Of a stretch of DNA of 64,000 nt, positions 35,940-48,880 are shown piece by piece. This stretch comes from Hyalella azteca (taxonomy: Eukaryota; Arthropoda; Malacostraca; Amphipoda; Hyalellidae), in contig NW_025941401.1 in the NCBI RefSeq assembly GCF_000764305.2, forward strand, positions 62,001 to 126,000. The letters run 5' to 3'. The translations under genes and the position numbers were made by a program. Each line of letters opens with the position of its first letter. Positions within the stretch are counted from its first letter, which is position 1. A model generated the notes under the pieces. That model made no database searches. It was not told where the DNA came from and was given only the letters and a program-made list of their open reading frames with translations.

Positions 35940-38900
35940 ATCCCCTAGAAGTCGTTAAGCGAAACAATGCTGTGCTAACAATCCAACTCCACCCTGCCCG
36001 GTCTGGTCAAGCCTCCTCGACGACTCTCATGCTTCAACGCGCTCTAAGTATACAAGATATATACAAGCGAGAGCTTCGTAGTGTAATACCAGTCCTTATA
36101 ATAGCAGACAGGTAAATCATATATATATTATTTAGATTTGCTATATTATTTAATTCTTTGTGGTCCTGTAGATTAATCACAGTCAATGCTATTTGTACTC
36201 AAAGGCTTAGGTACTAACTTTAAGTAACCAACAGTGAACCAAGGTTGAGTACCCCAAACTATTCGTAATAGATCGTTAAATAGTGTGGCATAAGCGCAGA
36301 TTTAGCCGTGTTAGTCTCTACATTCAAGTTGAATAATAGGCCCAAAAACATTATTGAAACATTTATATTTATGACCTTATGATGAGTTCGGGACTTCCTA
36401 GTCCCCGGTCACGCTGATGCACCGATTCTTGGTGCAAGACTCAGATTAATAAGTTAATTTGTGATACATGCCAATAAAGTGATATTACAACTCATAGTTC
36501 TATCTATTTTCCCGGCACAATGCTGGATTGAATCCACGTCGAGAACAAAGGGCTAATAGGTAAAGAGTTTTGAATAAACACTGCTCTATTTTCATCGTAT
36601 ACAAATTTCGATATGAATGTGCTTCGTAAACATCTCTGGTTGACAATTTTATAGCTGTTGAATGTATATTAAAATGCATATAAATAGATTCAGAACGAAT
36701 ATATTGTTGAAATTTTCTAGCATGAAATTTTACATTTCGACACAAGGATAATCGAGAGATAGCCTGTAGGAGATATTTATCGAACTGCCACATTATTCAG
36801 AGTATTCATAAATAATTATGATAAAAACATTGCTAATCCCATTGAAAAAGAGACTGAATTTTTTAGTCCTGGGGGAAGTCAGCAGGCCAAATCGTTATCG
36901 GAGGCAGCAGCCAACAAGCCAACAATCGAGCACAATCCTTAAATGATTTTGCGGATTAAGAGCTTCCCGCTTGACCATGCAACATGCAGTCGCCAGTAGT
37001 TGCGCTAAAATGTCAGCCCATATCTTCTTAAATTGCTAGAAACAACAAACTTGATTAATTTAAAGAACAATGTAATCCTTAATTGATTAAATTGAGAATT
37101 TTCGTAAGTGAATCTAAATTTTACTTACGCAAAACCAGTCCGTATGTTACCGCAATTTCTGAAAATAAATTCTATTAAAATTTTTCCCATTAATCCCGGA
37201 AAATTCAATTCTGTTTACGAGCTTCGACAGAATTTTGTATCGTTATTTTTAATATCAGTTAAGAATTACTGCCTTATCCATAGAAACAAATCGAGCAGTT
37301 CTACGTACCGCATTCAAACATAATAAAATTCTATGCTTTAAAAAAATAAATAAAAAAACAAGCTTTCCTTTGAACAACATCGAATCAATCACTGAAAGAT
37401 ATATTTTCAGACTTTTTCGAATCTTTCAGCGAGCTGTTTTCTTCAAAGGGACCACAAGGTGAGTTGAGTAGAAATTGAATCAAGGTGAAAAATATCTGAA
37501 GTATAATTTATTCATTGACTCGAAGGAGGGAGCGGTCGGGAGTTTGTCGCGCTAGAACGACGACACGGAACATTCCATAGGAGCTTTGCTCTCCGTTTCA
37601 GTGATTATGATATGGTTTATTTATATCAGAAATTAAATTATAGCGTAAATGTGGAAAAAATTACTATTATATAATATATTATAGTATACTTGTACATGAC
37701 GTGTATGTATCATACTTAATCGAAGTTGTCCCAGCATTACTTTATGGTACAGAGTCGGTTAGCTCATGATTTGCTCCTTGAAGGTTCAAGCAAACTAACA
37801 TTATGTGCCTCGAGATTCTTTCCTTTTCAAATGTCATTACGATGCATTAACCCAAATTATATTAAAAATCCAGCTCATTCCAGATATTCTATTTAGAATT
37901 TTGTATGGAAAATGTCAAGATTTCTCTCAGCAACAACTTTTCAGCATATGACAAACAACGTAAAAACCTAGGCTCGCCTAGGCCTGTAGAACATCACACG
38001 TCGTGAATGTCGGAATTTCGAATCCGTGCTCTGCACAAGCCAGCACCGCGGCCGTCATCAGCTTTGTGGCACGCCCTCATCATCAGTCGTTTATTCACGA
38101 AAAGCTTCACTATCTCGACTTCATCTGCATTTAACGGAAGCAGTAAGATTTTTAGGTCACATCCACAGGGCAGTTGAAAAGTTTTTCTCAAGTCCCCCTT
38201 CGAAGCTTTGCCTGTTGGCGTTGTTTTTGCGTTGTAGCTGGCAGTGAGAAGAGGGGCAGCGTATGCTAATGTCTACATGTAACCCCGTCTGCGTTCTGGT
38301 CAAAACAACAAAAATTTTTTAGATTTCGATCTTGAATCCTAACTTAATAAATGAGGTTAAAAAGGTGCTACATCTCTAATGTTATTCGTACTTGAATAAT
38401 TTTCATTCGATTTAAATGTTCAAGTGCGCATGGATAACCGAAATATTCATTATGGTTACAACGCAATAAGGTCTAAAGCCTATAACTATATACAGTTTTA
38501 GTATTTAATTCTTGTGCCTAATTGGGACGCTGTCATGAACGTTACTTTTTTCAGCAATTGTGGAATTAGTTTTAATAAATTTTATTACTTCTGTGTTTCT
38601 ACGAAAGCTGACCGATTCTTGTGAATGGTTCCAAGGCGATTAGTTATTCCGGTGCATGAAAGACCGAGATTAAGATACAATTGTTAAAGTAAATGATTAA
38701 TCTTAATCTTCATCTTAGTATGGATTCTGGGTTTTGCTGCTATTCTGGCTTGCTCTGTTGCTTGTAACGATTGATCGATTACAAGTTACACGAGTGATGT
38801 AGCAATCATTTCACTGTTTGTTGTTCAGGGTAAGTATTCGCGTTTTACCCTGTAAAATTCTTCATTTGTTCATTCCTGACGCCAAAAAGCAACGGGAGGC

Positions 38901-39700
38901 AATTTACATGCAAATTGCTCGTTTTGACCGAGATTATAATGTTGTACCTTTACGAACGGAAACGTCCTTCTATCTACGACCCATATATACATATATAATA
39001 CATGAATAACTTAGAACTTTAGCCCGTTGATAAAATATCTTCACAACATTCCGTGAGGAATGTGCATAATGCAATAAAAACCTTTGAAAATTCAGCAAGA
39101 ATCACGCAGAATGCAGATCTATGCATGCCGGAGCTGAGTAGCCAATTTGACCGGAGAAAAATTCTCATAGAGAACACTATTGACATGTTCTATGGTGTTG
39201 ACACTATTTAAAAATTAGGAAAATATTCTACCATCGTCGCAGTTGACGCGTCTGTGAAAATTGTTAAGACTGTGTGTTCACTTTTCACAACTGCGGCTGT
39301 GAAAAGTGAACCAAACCTTCATTATCATCATTGTCAACAAAGATTAACTTCAGATTTGTGTAAAAAAACGCGTCACATGTCGATCATAACATTTTTTTAG
39401 GCGTAATGATTCATTTGTACGTATTTTGGCTTTTTAGAGATGCTCGGCAGTGTCATACAAAGTACAACAAAAATTCCAGCATCTCTGCAACATTTCAGCG
39501 ATAATACCACGAGAAATTTCGGTACGTTTCGGTCAAAAATCCATCGGCAATTGAACGAGCCCCGAGGTCATTTGCATGACTGAACTTTTTTCAGCCTTTA
39601 TTTTTAACGGCAATCAAAGAAAGTCAAATGAATTCCACTGACTAGCGCCACCAATGATCGCCTGCCTTGCCTGCTTTCACAATTCATCGCTTCACGGAGC
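35940..39700. other. Gene-poor stretch, nothing supportable
   Basis: AT-rich DNA with a slightly GC-richer patch at 38010-38260. ORFs on both strands (36500-36793, 37108-37323, 37994-38247, 38818-39009) are under 100 codons with no recognisable motif and no linked splice sites. No tRNA or other RNA gene could be supported. Confidence 0.4.
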
Positions 39701-39703
39701 TGC

Positions 39704-40076
39704 AGGCGACGTATGCAGCCCACGGCTGCAGGCGACGTACAAAACCCACGGCTGCAGGCGACGTACACAACCCACGGCTGCAGGCGACGTACACAACCCA
39801 CAGCTGCAGGCAACGTTTACAACCTACAGCTGCAGGCAACGTTTACAACCCACAGCTGCAGGCAACGTTTACAACCCACAGCTGCAGGCGAAGTTCACAA
39901 CCCACAGCTGCAGGCGACGTTCACAACCCACAGCTGCAGGCGACGTTCACAACCCACAGCTGCAGGCGACATACACAATCACAGCTGCAGGCGACATACA
40001 CAGCCCACAGCTGCAGGCGACCTACACAACCACAGCTGCAGGCGACGTACACAACCCACAGCTGCAGGCGACGTAA
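39704..40076. repeat. 26-bp minisatellite open in several frames
   Basis: About 14 units of CAGCTGCAGGCGACGTTCAC followed by AACCCA. Because 26 is not a multiple of 3, successive units cycle through all frames; with no stop in any frame of the unit, all three plus-strand frames stay open for 140-170 codons. CAGCTG and CTGCAG palindromes occur in each unit. The long ORFs are products of the repeat, not genes. Confidence 0.93.
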
Positions 40077-40079
40077 GAT

Positions 40080-41440
40080 TCATGTTGCTGCCCAGTCAAA
40101 GTCTGGTACTTCACAACAGCCTGGCACAGAAATTCAATCTTTGTCAAAATTTTTTATATTTGTCTACAGTTTGATATGAAATTGCGGCATGAAATGTATT
40201 CTGTACTACATTTTATAAATTTTTTCGTGTGTTTAATAATAATATAGGTTTTTGAGAGGACCAATAGGTATTCTTTTGTGTAGTTTATAAGTGTTCTGGT
40301 ATGACATATCATTCCTGCTCTCCTACAATTTATTTATGTTTTAGCTTAACATAAGATGCTTCCTCTGTTGCAGTTTACATATGCTTTCGTGGGCCATGAA
40401 ATGCCTGCTCTGCCATAGTTCATATAGAATTTTATGGGGTATAAAAGCCTTGCATTCCAAGAGTTAATATATGTTTTTATAAATCACAAAAAGCATGCAT
40501 ACAGTTTATATAATTGTTTTGACGTGGTTTGCAAATTATTCCTCCAGACACAGAGTTAATGGCCTTTGAAATCTACAGAAGTGTGCCCCAAATCAACCTC
40601 CTGCAATATTAATTTTTTCGCCTCTGAAGTATTTGGTAGAGGTAGTATAGGAGCGAAAGCATTCACAGGCATGTTTTGCAATATATATAGGATAATACAA
40701 ACGGATCCTACTAAAAATCAAACGGATCGCGGGGATACATAACTAAAAACAATAAGAAAGCGGTGACCACACTTCTGAAAAAAATGTATCTAGAAACGAC
40801 AGAACTGACACTAGTGACAATCAAACAGCATTTCTGCCGTTGCCAAGTTGAATTGCATTTCCTTCGTTAGTGGGAAATTTCGAGTTGAATTATACCAGCC
40901 ATTGAAAATAAAAATAAGTCTGATACGACTGAACTGACTCCCTAAATTTCCTACAGCATTTTTGCTATCGTCAAGTGAATGTATTTTCTTATGAAGGGAC
41001 CAATTTATATAATTTCCGCTTGTAAAAAAAAAAAATAAGAATACTATAAATTTCACCATGCTTCTTGACTATTGCGTGTGCTGGTTTTCCTCAATGCTGG
41101 TATGTTGTGTAATAAAATATCGGCGTTATCATTTTTTAAACGTACTGCGTTCGCTCACTCGTTTAAAATAATTTGTGACTTGACCCATTCATTCCTTAAA
41201 TTAATATATTAAAAATATTTAAATAAACCTTCATCGTACCCCAAAGTTCTCAAAAATAATCGAACGATATAAAATAGATCTTTTACGATATGAAGCCAGA
41301 AGAATTTCAGCTGCAAATAATAAAATAATATTGGTCTTCAACCGGAGTTTTATTTTGGTTCCCCCTCCTAAAGCGAGCCTCTTGTTCACATTAGGAGGGT
41401 TATAATTAGGGACGATGAAGTGGAGGGGAGCACTTGATGC
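40080..41440. other. Non-coding stretch
   Basis: AT-rich, with no supportable gene. The segment 41065-41130 (CTTGACTATTGCGTGTGCTGG) resembles 41777-41845, indicating an old local duplication. Confidence 0.35.
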
Positions 41441-41479
41441 GTGTAAATTGTTTCTACCGTCTTTAGATTGAAATTTAAA

Positions 41480-41770
41480 TGGATGTGCAGGTATTTTACG
41501 GCTAATGGAATTTTTGCAATATTTTGTACAATAGTTTTTGCTGCCCCATCCTAATTAAAGTAGAACTGTACCCATGATGAGAAAGATTGCAATACAGAAT
41601 AAGACAAAAATCTGTACGTCTATGATTTAATTATAATATACGTAAAAGTATTTCATAGCTAACGTAATTTTTGCAATATTTTACTAACACATACTTGGCT
41701 GCTCCATCCCAATTAAATTACCACCCATTTAGAAAAAAATTATAACACAAAGTAAGACGATAAACTTTAA
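41480..41770. repeat. Degenerate direct repeat of about 160 bp
   Basis: Two divergent copies share ATTT(T)ACGGCTAA(T/C)GGAATTTTTGCAATATTTT and GCTGC(C/T)CCATCC(T/C)AATTAAA, at about 41492 and 41650. Confidence 0.6.
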
Positions 41771-42169
41771 TTACCTTTCTCTTGACTTATTATCGTGTGA
41801 CCTGGTTTTCTTCATTGTATAGCCTTCCACGTCGAGAAAGAGTTATCGCTATTATCAGTGATTCTTACGACAATGTTACTTGTATTGATAAGGAAATAAT
41901 GCCAGACTTTCCGAACTGAAAAAATACCATACAAGGTGAGTACGTTGTGGCAGCTTCTTGAATTGTTTATAAGTTTTGTGGCAATGATAAGGCATAAATG
42001 ATAGCTCCTCATACGGCCTGAAGCGTCAGGAGTTATCGCGAGTTCGACAGAACCGCAGCTCATCCGTCATATCAAGAGATAGAGCAACCTTCACATCGCG
42101 CACTTCTACGGCCTTGTCGACGTTGAAGACAAGTTGATTAATGCATACTTAGCTAAAGAATGCTACATT

Positions 42170-42455
42170 CACTGGTATAAATAGCTTTAGAATGTCAGGC
42201 TCAATAATATACGTAGCTTTAGAACGCCGCCCTCAATGGTATACGTAGCTTTAGAACGCCGCTCTCAATGGTATACATAGCTTTAGAACGCCGCTCTCAA
42301 TGGTATACATAGCTTTAGAACGCCGCTCTTAATGGTATACATAGCTTTAGAACGCCGCTCTTAATGGTATACGTAGCTTTATTATGCCGCTCTCAATGGT
42401 ATACGTAGCTTTATTATGCCGCTCTCAATGGTATACGTAGCTTTAGAACTCTGCT
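42170..42455. repeat. 32-bp minisatellite, about nine copies
   Basis: Unit GTATACGTAGCTTTAGAACG followed by CCGCTCTCAATG. Variants include CATAGC for CGTAGC and TTATTATGCC for TTAGAACGCC. The GTATAC and TACGTA palindromes recur. Confidence 0.92.
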
Positions 42456-42459
42456 CTCG

Positions 42460-43970
42460 ATACTTTTTAATTTGCATTTTGCTTGAGATCCAATGCGCTT
42501 CAGATTTTACGGGAGAGACTAACTTCATTTTCCTGCATTGAACTTTTCAATAATACAGTAACCCGTCCTGAATTAGCATCACCTAATATATGTACAATGT
42601 AGGAGAGCTCAACAGTTTCCTTACTTTATACAGCAAAAGACGTGACCACCAATCGTGACGGGATTGTTGATTGCGATGAAAGCACCGAATGCTTGACGGT
42701 TTCAGCATGAGTCAAATGTCTAATTATTTCTTACTTGCAGTTCTTTATTGAAAAAAACTTCAGGGACACAATCAAAAATGAATAGAAATGTTCAATTTTA
42801 ATTAATTTTTTTAATTGAGCCTACTCTTCTAATAGATAAAGGAAAAAAATTACTCATTGTAATCTATAGTAACTTTTTATTGTACGATTAGAGATTTCCT
42901 AAAGTTGCGGTGCAAAAAAAAAACACAGAAAATAGATTACATAGTCCAAGTGTATTTCAAACGTAAATTTGTGAATTTAAATTTCACTCATTAATTTTCG
43001 CGTGTACGCAAATTTAGCGCAAATTTTCATATACCACTGCAGCGGCAAAGACTTTCAGAACGCATGCGCAAATTTTTAGATCTAAATGGCATTTCAATCG
43101 CCTACGTAGCTGCACAAATGCAAGATGAAGATTTAAAATGTTACATGCATCACATGGCATTCTTTCATAGAAAAGCATTGAACAGTTATATTAAAAGTTT
43201 CCTTCATATTTATTGCAAAAGGGTTCTATTTCGTTTGATACTGTGTCCGATTATGCATCGAAGTTTCGGCTTTAGCCAACACATGCATAAATCGAACATT
43301 ATAACCGGTACCAAATCATTCATATGGTTTTCAACATAACGTTTAATGATTTTAATAAATTTCCCAGCAAACAGCGTTAATATATAGCTCGATAATGAAT
43401 ATAATCCATTATATAAGAAGAATATAAGAATATAATCCATAATTAACGATATTCTACACTGTGACCCTAATAAAAAATTATTTAATAATCTCTAAACTTC
43501 ACTAAAGCAACTTCAGCAACTTTTCACTTCACATAAACTTGGTCTCGCATGGACTCGTGTTTACGGCCAGTTGCCACCATTGGCATTTTTCTGAGTATGT
43601 TTTGTCTTTTCGCAGTTAATAGAAGCCTTGTTTTTCGTTGTAGGAAGATCGCCGTTCGTGCAGCTCTCTAAATTCAATAAGAGAAAGAGAATGGAGAGCC
43701 AGAATAACAGCGCCTGCTGACGTATTGCGACTTCCTGCATGTGTCCTCATAAAATCATCTGAGAGCTTCACACTTAATTTAGGTATGTCAAGAAAAATAC
43801 GTTGTCTACAAAGAAAATCTAAATAGTCACGTATTCGCTGTTGTAATTACACTTTGACTTAAATTATTGTATTGCACTTTTGATTGTTGTATTTACAATT
43901 TTACGCATAAATAAAAATAAGGACGAACTAAGCTGTTTATAATAAAGTTCATTTTTTTCAGAATATTTTT
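42460..43970. other. Non-coding stretch
   Basis: AT-rich. Overlapping ORFs on both strands near 43064-43440 have no domain. Nothing else recognised. Confidence 0.4.
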
Positions 43971-43973
43971 TTT

Positions 43974-44838
43974 TCCTTTAATATTTTTCATGATTCAACA
44001 TCGAATATCACTCCAGTCGAATAAGGTCTCAATTTTTCTTCTTTTGAGCATCAGTATGAATTCCAAAGGCGGCAAGCAGTTCAGTAGTTTCATATTAGGG
44101 TTTTCCCCTAATAACTTTTATCATTTAACAGCGAATATAATTCCAGTCGAAAAATTCATCAATTTTTTCCCTGGGGAGTGATGAATGAATTTCGCATGTG
44201 GCAGTTCAGTCGTTTCAGAATGGGGTTTTCCTGTATTAACTTTCATATTTCAACACCGAATATCATTGGAGTCGAAAAATTCCGGATTCTTACACTTTGG
44301 AGGTGGCTTCAATTTCGGAGGTGGCTCTTCAGTAGTTTCACTATAGGCTTTTCCATGTAAAACCTTTCATGATTCAACACCGAAAATCACTCATGTTGAA
44401 GAGTTCGAAAAATTTTCAACTGGAAAATAGTTGTATGAATTACATAGGTGGCAGTTCAGTAGTTTCTGAATGGGGTTTTCCTGTTGTAACTTTCAGGATT
44501 CAACACGGAATGTTACTCAAAACGAAGAATTTCTTCAATTTTTCTCCTGGGGCATGATGGAATGAATTTCCTAGGTGGTAGTTCAGCCGTTGCAGAAAGG
44601 GTTTTCCTTTAATAAATTTCCTGATTCAACACTGCATTTCAATCAAGTCGTCAATTATTCCACTGGACTGTGGATATTTGAATTTCATATATAGTAGTTC
44701 AGTAGTTTTGAATAGAGTTTTCGAGTAATAACTTTCGTTATTCAACGCTGAAAATAACTCCAGTCGATTGATTCATCAATTTTTCAACTGGGTGTGGTTT
44801 AATAAATTTCGTAGGTGGTAGTTCAGTTGCGTCAGAAA
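43974..44838. repeat. Degenerate minisatellite of about 124 bp unit
   Basis: Seven divergent units, marked by GGGGTTTTCC(T)GTAATAACTTTC at about 44099, 44223, 44347, 44473, 44601 and 44717. They share ATTCAACACCGAATATCA, AGTCGAAAAATTC and GGTGGCAGTTCAGTAGTTTC. Small plus-strand ORFs within are repeat products. Confidence 0.85.
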
Positions 44839-44839
44839 A

Positions 44840-44893
44840 TGAATAGAATAGAATAGAATGGAATGGAATAGAATGGAATATAATATAATATAA
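44840..44893. repeat. (GAATA)n pentanucleotide microsatellite
   Basis: About ten copies of GAATA/GAATG, grading into TATAA copies. Confidence 0.95.
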
Positions 44894-44899
44894 CAAGAG

Positions 44900-45700
44900 C
44901 TTTGAATGGGTGAAAATAAAAGTTTGATAATTTTTTTATGGTAAGAAATTCAAATTCCGAGCAATGATGTTTTGATCCTTTACTGAGTGGCCGACCAATT
45001 TCTATAAGGAATTGGTGAGCCAATGTAGGATTACGTTACTATTTTGTCACAGGAAGATTTGCTATTTTGTCACCTACCTTAGAAATGTACAAGAGGTCGA
45101 AAATTAGCTAATAATTCTGTAGCAATATGAAGTGAAGCGAGCATATTGGCCACTTTTCAGCGGCAACGTTTTCGAAGCCAAGTGCATCCTCAGGTGCAAA
45201 TTTCAAGCACCGCAATAATTAAATAGTTGAATGCTAGTTCGATTCTATAATGCACGTGATCGACTGGAATCAATTAGATTTTCCAGTACCATGCACCTAA
45301 ATGAACATTTTGTAGACAAAAAACTGCGCATATTAACATTCTCGAAATTGAACTTGTAAATTTGAATTTAAATATTTTGCAATAAATTTCGCTGTTGGAG
45401 CGAACAATTGCTTAATGCTTATACAATGCAGTATACTCGCAGCCGTGGAAATAAGCGCTTGTGTCAGCTTCCCAAAGCCTTCGCTCTTATTTTTTTTAGA
45501 TTATACGGACCTAGGAAAAAGTAAAATTTACGTATGCGTTTACATGTTTAAAACGCGCAAATGTAAGAAAACGCAGACATGAATCTGCGAGGAGCTATAC
45601 GTGCACGAAAATATGCATGAAGGAGGAGGAGTAAATGTAAATGTAAGTAAAATGTAAAAATGTTAGAATTACGGGACGTGCATTATGCATGCATGCACAC
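44900..45700. other. Non-coding stretch
   Basis: AT-rich; nothing recognisable. Confidence 0.4.
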
Positions 45701-45714
45701 CAGGCTTACTAGAT

Positions 45715-45920
45715 GGTATTTTTAGTTTTTTCTGGACGCTCCGCGATTGAGCATTTTTTTATTTCGTTGGCCGGCTCATATTTATGATGTCGGTACATTT
45801 TTATTGGATTTTAAAAAGCAAAAACAAGAACAATTTTTACGCCGGAACCTACAACAATACTAGCTAGTTACTGGCTTTTTTGTCCGCGGACTTAGCCGTT
45901 TTTAGGCTTATCTGGCAACC
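45715..45920. repeat. Dispersed repeat, related to 58795-59020
   Basis: Shares GCGTTGGCC(A/G)G-like, GCGGAACCTACAA, TACTGGCTTTTTTGT and GGACTTAGCCGTTTTTAGGC segments with a copy inside an iRhom intron. It is probably an old non-autonomous transposon family. Confidence 0.6.
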
Positions 45921-46176
45921 CTGATGCACACATGGAGAACATTGCTTGAAGGCAGTGCTGCCGGCGCTAGGTTAAAAACCACATGAAAACATAGCGTTTA
46001 GGTACGTAACACCCTCCACGCTAGGTTTCTCGGTTTTTAATTTACGAAGCGATCTAAATCTAAGTTTATTTGAGAATGATGCCCTGAAAGCAAAAACCAA
46101 TATAACATGAACGTTTAAACTTTAAACCATATTAGCATTAATTAATTAAAATAATAGTTCTGCATAATAATATATA

Positions 46177-46479
46177 ATAGAGTCGGACAATTCTTCAGAT
46201 GACGTTGGTAGATCGAAAGGCATATATCAGGAAGTAGTTTTAGTTATTAACGACGTTTCGAATGTAACAAACATTCATTTTCAAGTTACAAAGAGCATTA
46301 AATATTGAAATTCTGGTGGAAATAAGTACATAATATACGTAAATAGGATAAATTTAATGCTCTTTGTAACTTGAAAATGAATGTTTGTTACATTCGAAAC
46401 GTCATTAATAAACTAAAACTACTTCCTGATATATGCCTTTCGATCTACCAACGTCATCTGAAGAATTGTTCGACTCTAT
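46177..46479. mobile_element. Foldback element with 127-bp inverted arms
   Basis: Arms 46177-46303 and 46353-46479 are near-perfect reverse complements around a loop of about 49 bp. The outer ends are ATAGAGTCG and CGACTCTAT. The right arm includes CATTCGAAACGTC preceded by a small stem (GAATGT/ACATTC), similar to ends of Penelope-like elements as I recall them. No ORF. A transcript of either strand would form a long hairpin. Confidence 0.85.
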
Positions 46480-46719
46480 GATAATTTAAATCAACTATTT
46501 CTCTGGTCGTTAATCGCGGGCGTATAAATCAACAAATTCTGCCATCTAAAAATAATAATATATAATTGCACATGATAACATAAAAACTGAATTTTTACAA
46601 TAACTAATGCCAAGAAAGTGGAAATACTAAATGTTATACATATAATTTCCAAATACATGTTCATACAAGTTCGTACAGAATACAGATTGTATAGTCGCGT
46701 GCGTTTTAAGCGTTTAAGA

Positions 46720-46860
46720 AAATGAAATAAAAAATAAAACAAAAAAAGATATAACTCAGCATATTGATAAAATAAAATAATAATAAATAAAAGAAATTTA
46801 AAAACAGATAAATAATAAATAAAATAAAATAATAACAAAATAAGGAATAAAATAATACAA
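46720..46860. repeat. AT-rich low-complexity tract
   Basis: Runs of ATAAAATAAAATAATAATAA. The 115-codon minus-strand ORF over it, rich in Phe, Leu and Tyr, is a composition artefact. Confidence 0.8.
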
Positions 46861-47629
46861 AATAGGTGTTCATTAAAATTGAAAATATGTAAAATTGTAG
46901 TTTGTGTATATTCCTATATATTAGCGTAGTTAGGCAAAAGTTCTTTATTTATACAGGTTTGATTGAATATATTTGATTGATTTATACAGGTTTGATCCCT
47001 ATATATCCATACTTATTCCTATGTGATCAATAAGGATTTGCTACTATAAATTACAAGTTAGAAATCTAGGTTTTTTCATTCAATTCTAAGTTTTTCATAG
47101 GTATATTATAGGTTTTTCAATAAATAGTCGCTGGCAGCTCTATTTGAAGATATGATGATGCGGACATGCGGTAATCAGTAGCCGTACGTATATGCGGTAA
47201 TCGGTAAGCCGTTTGTCAATGTCCGTTGTCAGGAAAGGTTCAAGTACGTATAATGTTGAGTGCAGTGCAGTTGATTAGACCGGCGGTGGCAAAGCGTGGG
47301 AAAAGTTTTAATAACCTCTGAAAGCATAGATGGACTGATGGAGTTCCATTGCAAATCATTATAGATAATTGTTTCAAGAATTTTGGTGTTGAAAGAATGA
47401 AAGTAACATAACTAGTGAGTAGTGAATAGTGATGTTATCATGTTTGGCGCTGAAGAGTGAAGAATCGGCGTGATGTGGCCTGTCGCCGTCTCACCGATTC
47501 TTTTACTTTTCATGACTTGTTCACACTTCACAAGTTCACAGATCACAGGAGATCTAAAATCATGTCCTTTGACCGGATCTTTTCAAGACTGACGACAGTT
47601 TGAAATAGCTACTAGTCAGTACTTGGTAC

Positions 47630-48175
47630 TCACTACTCAGTAGCTAGTCACTAGTCACGTAGTCACTCTGGTGGAGGTAATGGCCCGATGGGATGCGGCG
47701 TGTAGCTGGTGGAGGTAATGGGATGCCGCGTACTAGTCAGTAGTCACTCACTCACTGACACTCCGCCGGCATAGTGGCAAAGCAGAGGAGAGTTTTTAGA
47801 CACTCCCTCAAGTTCATTTTTGAGTCCTATAACTATAAGTAGGCTAGTAAAGTATCATGGATACCACTTACCAGCATTATCATACTTAAGAAATTGGTTT
47901 CAATCTTGAGTAGGCTAAATGAGAAAATTAAAAATGAACTGATTCTACAAAATCTCTGGTTTGTCACTACGCAGTAGTCAGTACTCAGTACTACTCAGTA
48001 GAGTGAGTACTGAGTAGTGAGTAGACTTCCACAATCCACCTGGTTCAATATGGTAGCTAGTACTACCTAGCCTACTAGGTAGGCAGTAGCTAAGTATATA
48101 GGTAGCTAGGCGCCTAGGCCCTACCCGGCCTACCGCCCTTAGGTGCCCTAGCCTACCGAGGAACCTAGGCATTTC
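47630..48175. repeat. CTAG/CAGT-rich palindromic low-complexity region
   Basis: Dense short motifs ACTCAGTA, CTAGTCA and TAGGTAGC on both strands. At about 47960-48022 the segment CAGTACTCAGTACTACTCAG is followed by its near reverse complement (GAGTGAGTACTGAGTAGTG). At 48055-48170 CCTAGG, CCTAC and TAGCTAGG strings alternate. A GGTGGAGGTAATGG unit is repeated near 47670-47720. Confidence 0.7.
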
Positions 48176-48193
48176 AAGTCCTTAATGGCTTAA

Positions 48194-48880
48194 CCCATTA
48201 ATGCTGAGAACAAGAATTATTTTCTGAATTTTTCTTTGGTTTCATGTGAGAATATTTATCACTTGTGAATTGTGATGGATTGGTAATAAATAAAAAATAT
48301 GTTTGTCGATTGTTCGAGTATTCATTTTTTGTTGTACCTATGTGCAAAATTAGTACTATAGCCCGGTCAGGCTGGTCCCATAACTCCCATTGGGAACTGA
48401 GCTAAATATTTCATGATAGATCATCTAGGTACCTAAATTACTTTAGAAACATCACCTAATAAGTTAATACCAATCCATATGCAGGATGCAGCATTTAAAG
48501 TACTTACTTTATTGATAAAATTCTGCATCTAGCTCTAGCCTAACTCATGAGTCATGAATAATATATTTTTAGAACAAATTACTCACCTTCTCCGCTGGAC
48601 CGCTATGATGTCAAGCCGTACTGTCTGATGACTGACAGACTGACACCTGGTTGATGGTTCTTATTTTTGAATGTTGCTGAATAGGGATTAGGGAGTACCT
48701 AGTTGGTGCCGCAGACGGTCAGACCAGAACCAAATGTTGCCAGAATATGTACAAGATGTGTATCAAACCTATGCATTCACTTGCATATTTATTTGATTAC
48801 ATAATTTTTTAAAAATCCATTTTTCTTTGCCTGTTCCAAATGGTAGTATCACTAGTATGGAACTGCTTGGCATTAATGGG
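48194..48880. mobile_element. piggyBac-like MITE
   Basis: Terminal inverted repeats CCCATTAATGC (left) and GCATTAATGGG (right) flanked on both sides by TTAA (48190-48193 and 48881-48884), the target-site signature of piggyBac-type transposons. It is 687 bp long with no transposase ORF, hence non-autonomous. It lies about 500 bp upstream of the iRhom start codon and might contribute to its promoter region. Confidence 0.85.

Noticed and set aside
39654..40179. Overlapping plus-strand ORFs of 140-170 codons
   Set aside because: They are generated by the stop-free 26-bp repeat cycling through frames; there is no non-repeat coding sequence, no splice context and no domain.
31108..42455. CRISPR-like regular repeats
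   Set aside because: The arrays are contiguous tandem units without spacers, and the genome is clearly eukaryotic.
46177..46479. Functional hammerhead ribozyme
   Set aside because: A GAAAC with an adjacent stem is present, but the CUGANGA core is not intact in either arm.
46491..46838. 115-codon Phe/Leu/Tyr-rich minus-strand membrane protein
   Set aside because: It lies on an A-rich low-complexity tract; the hydrophobicity is a composition artefact.
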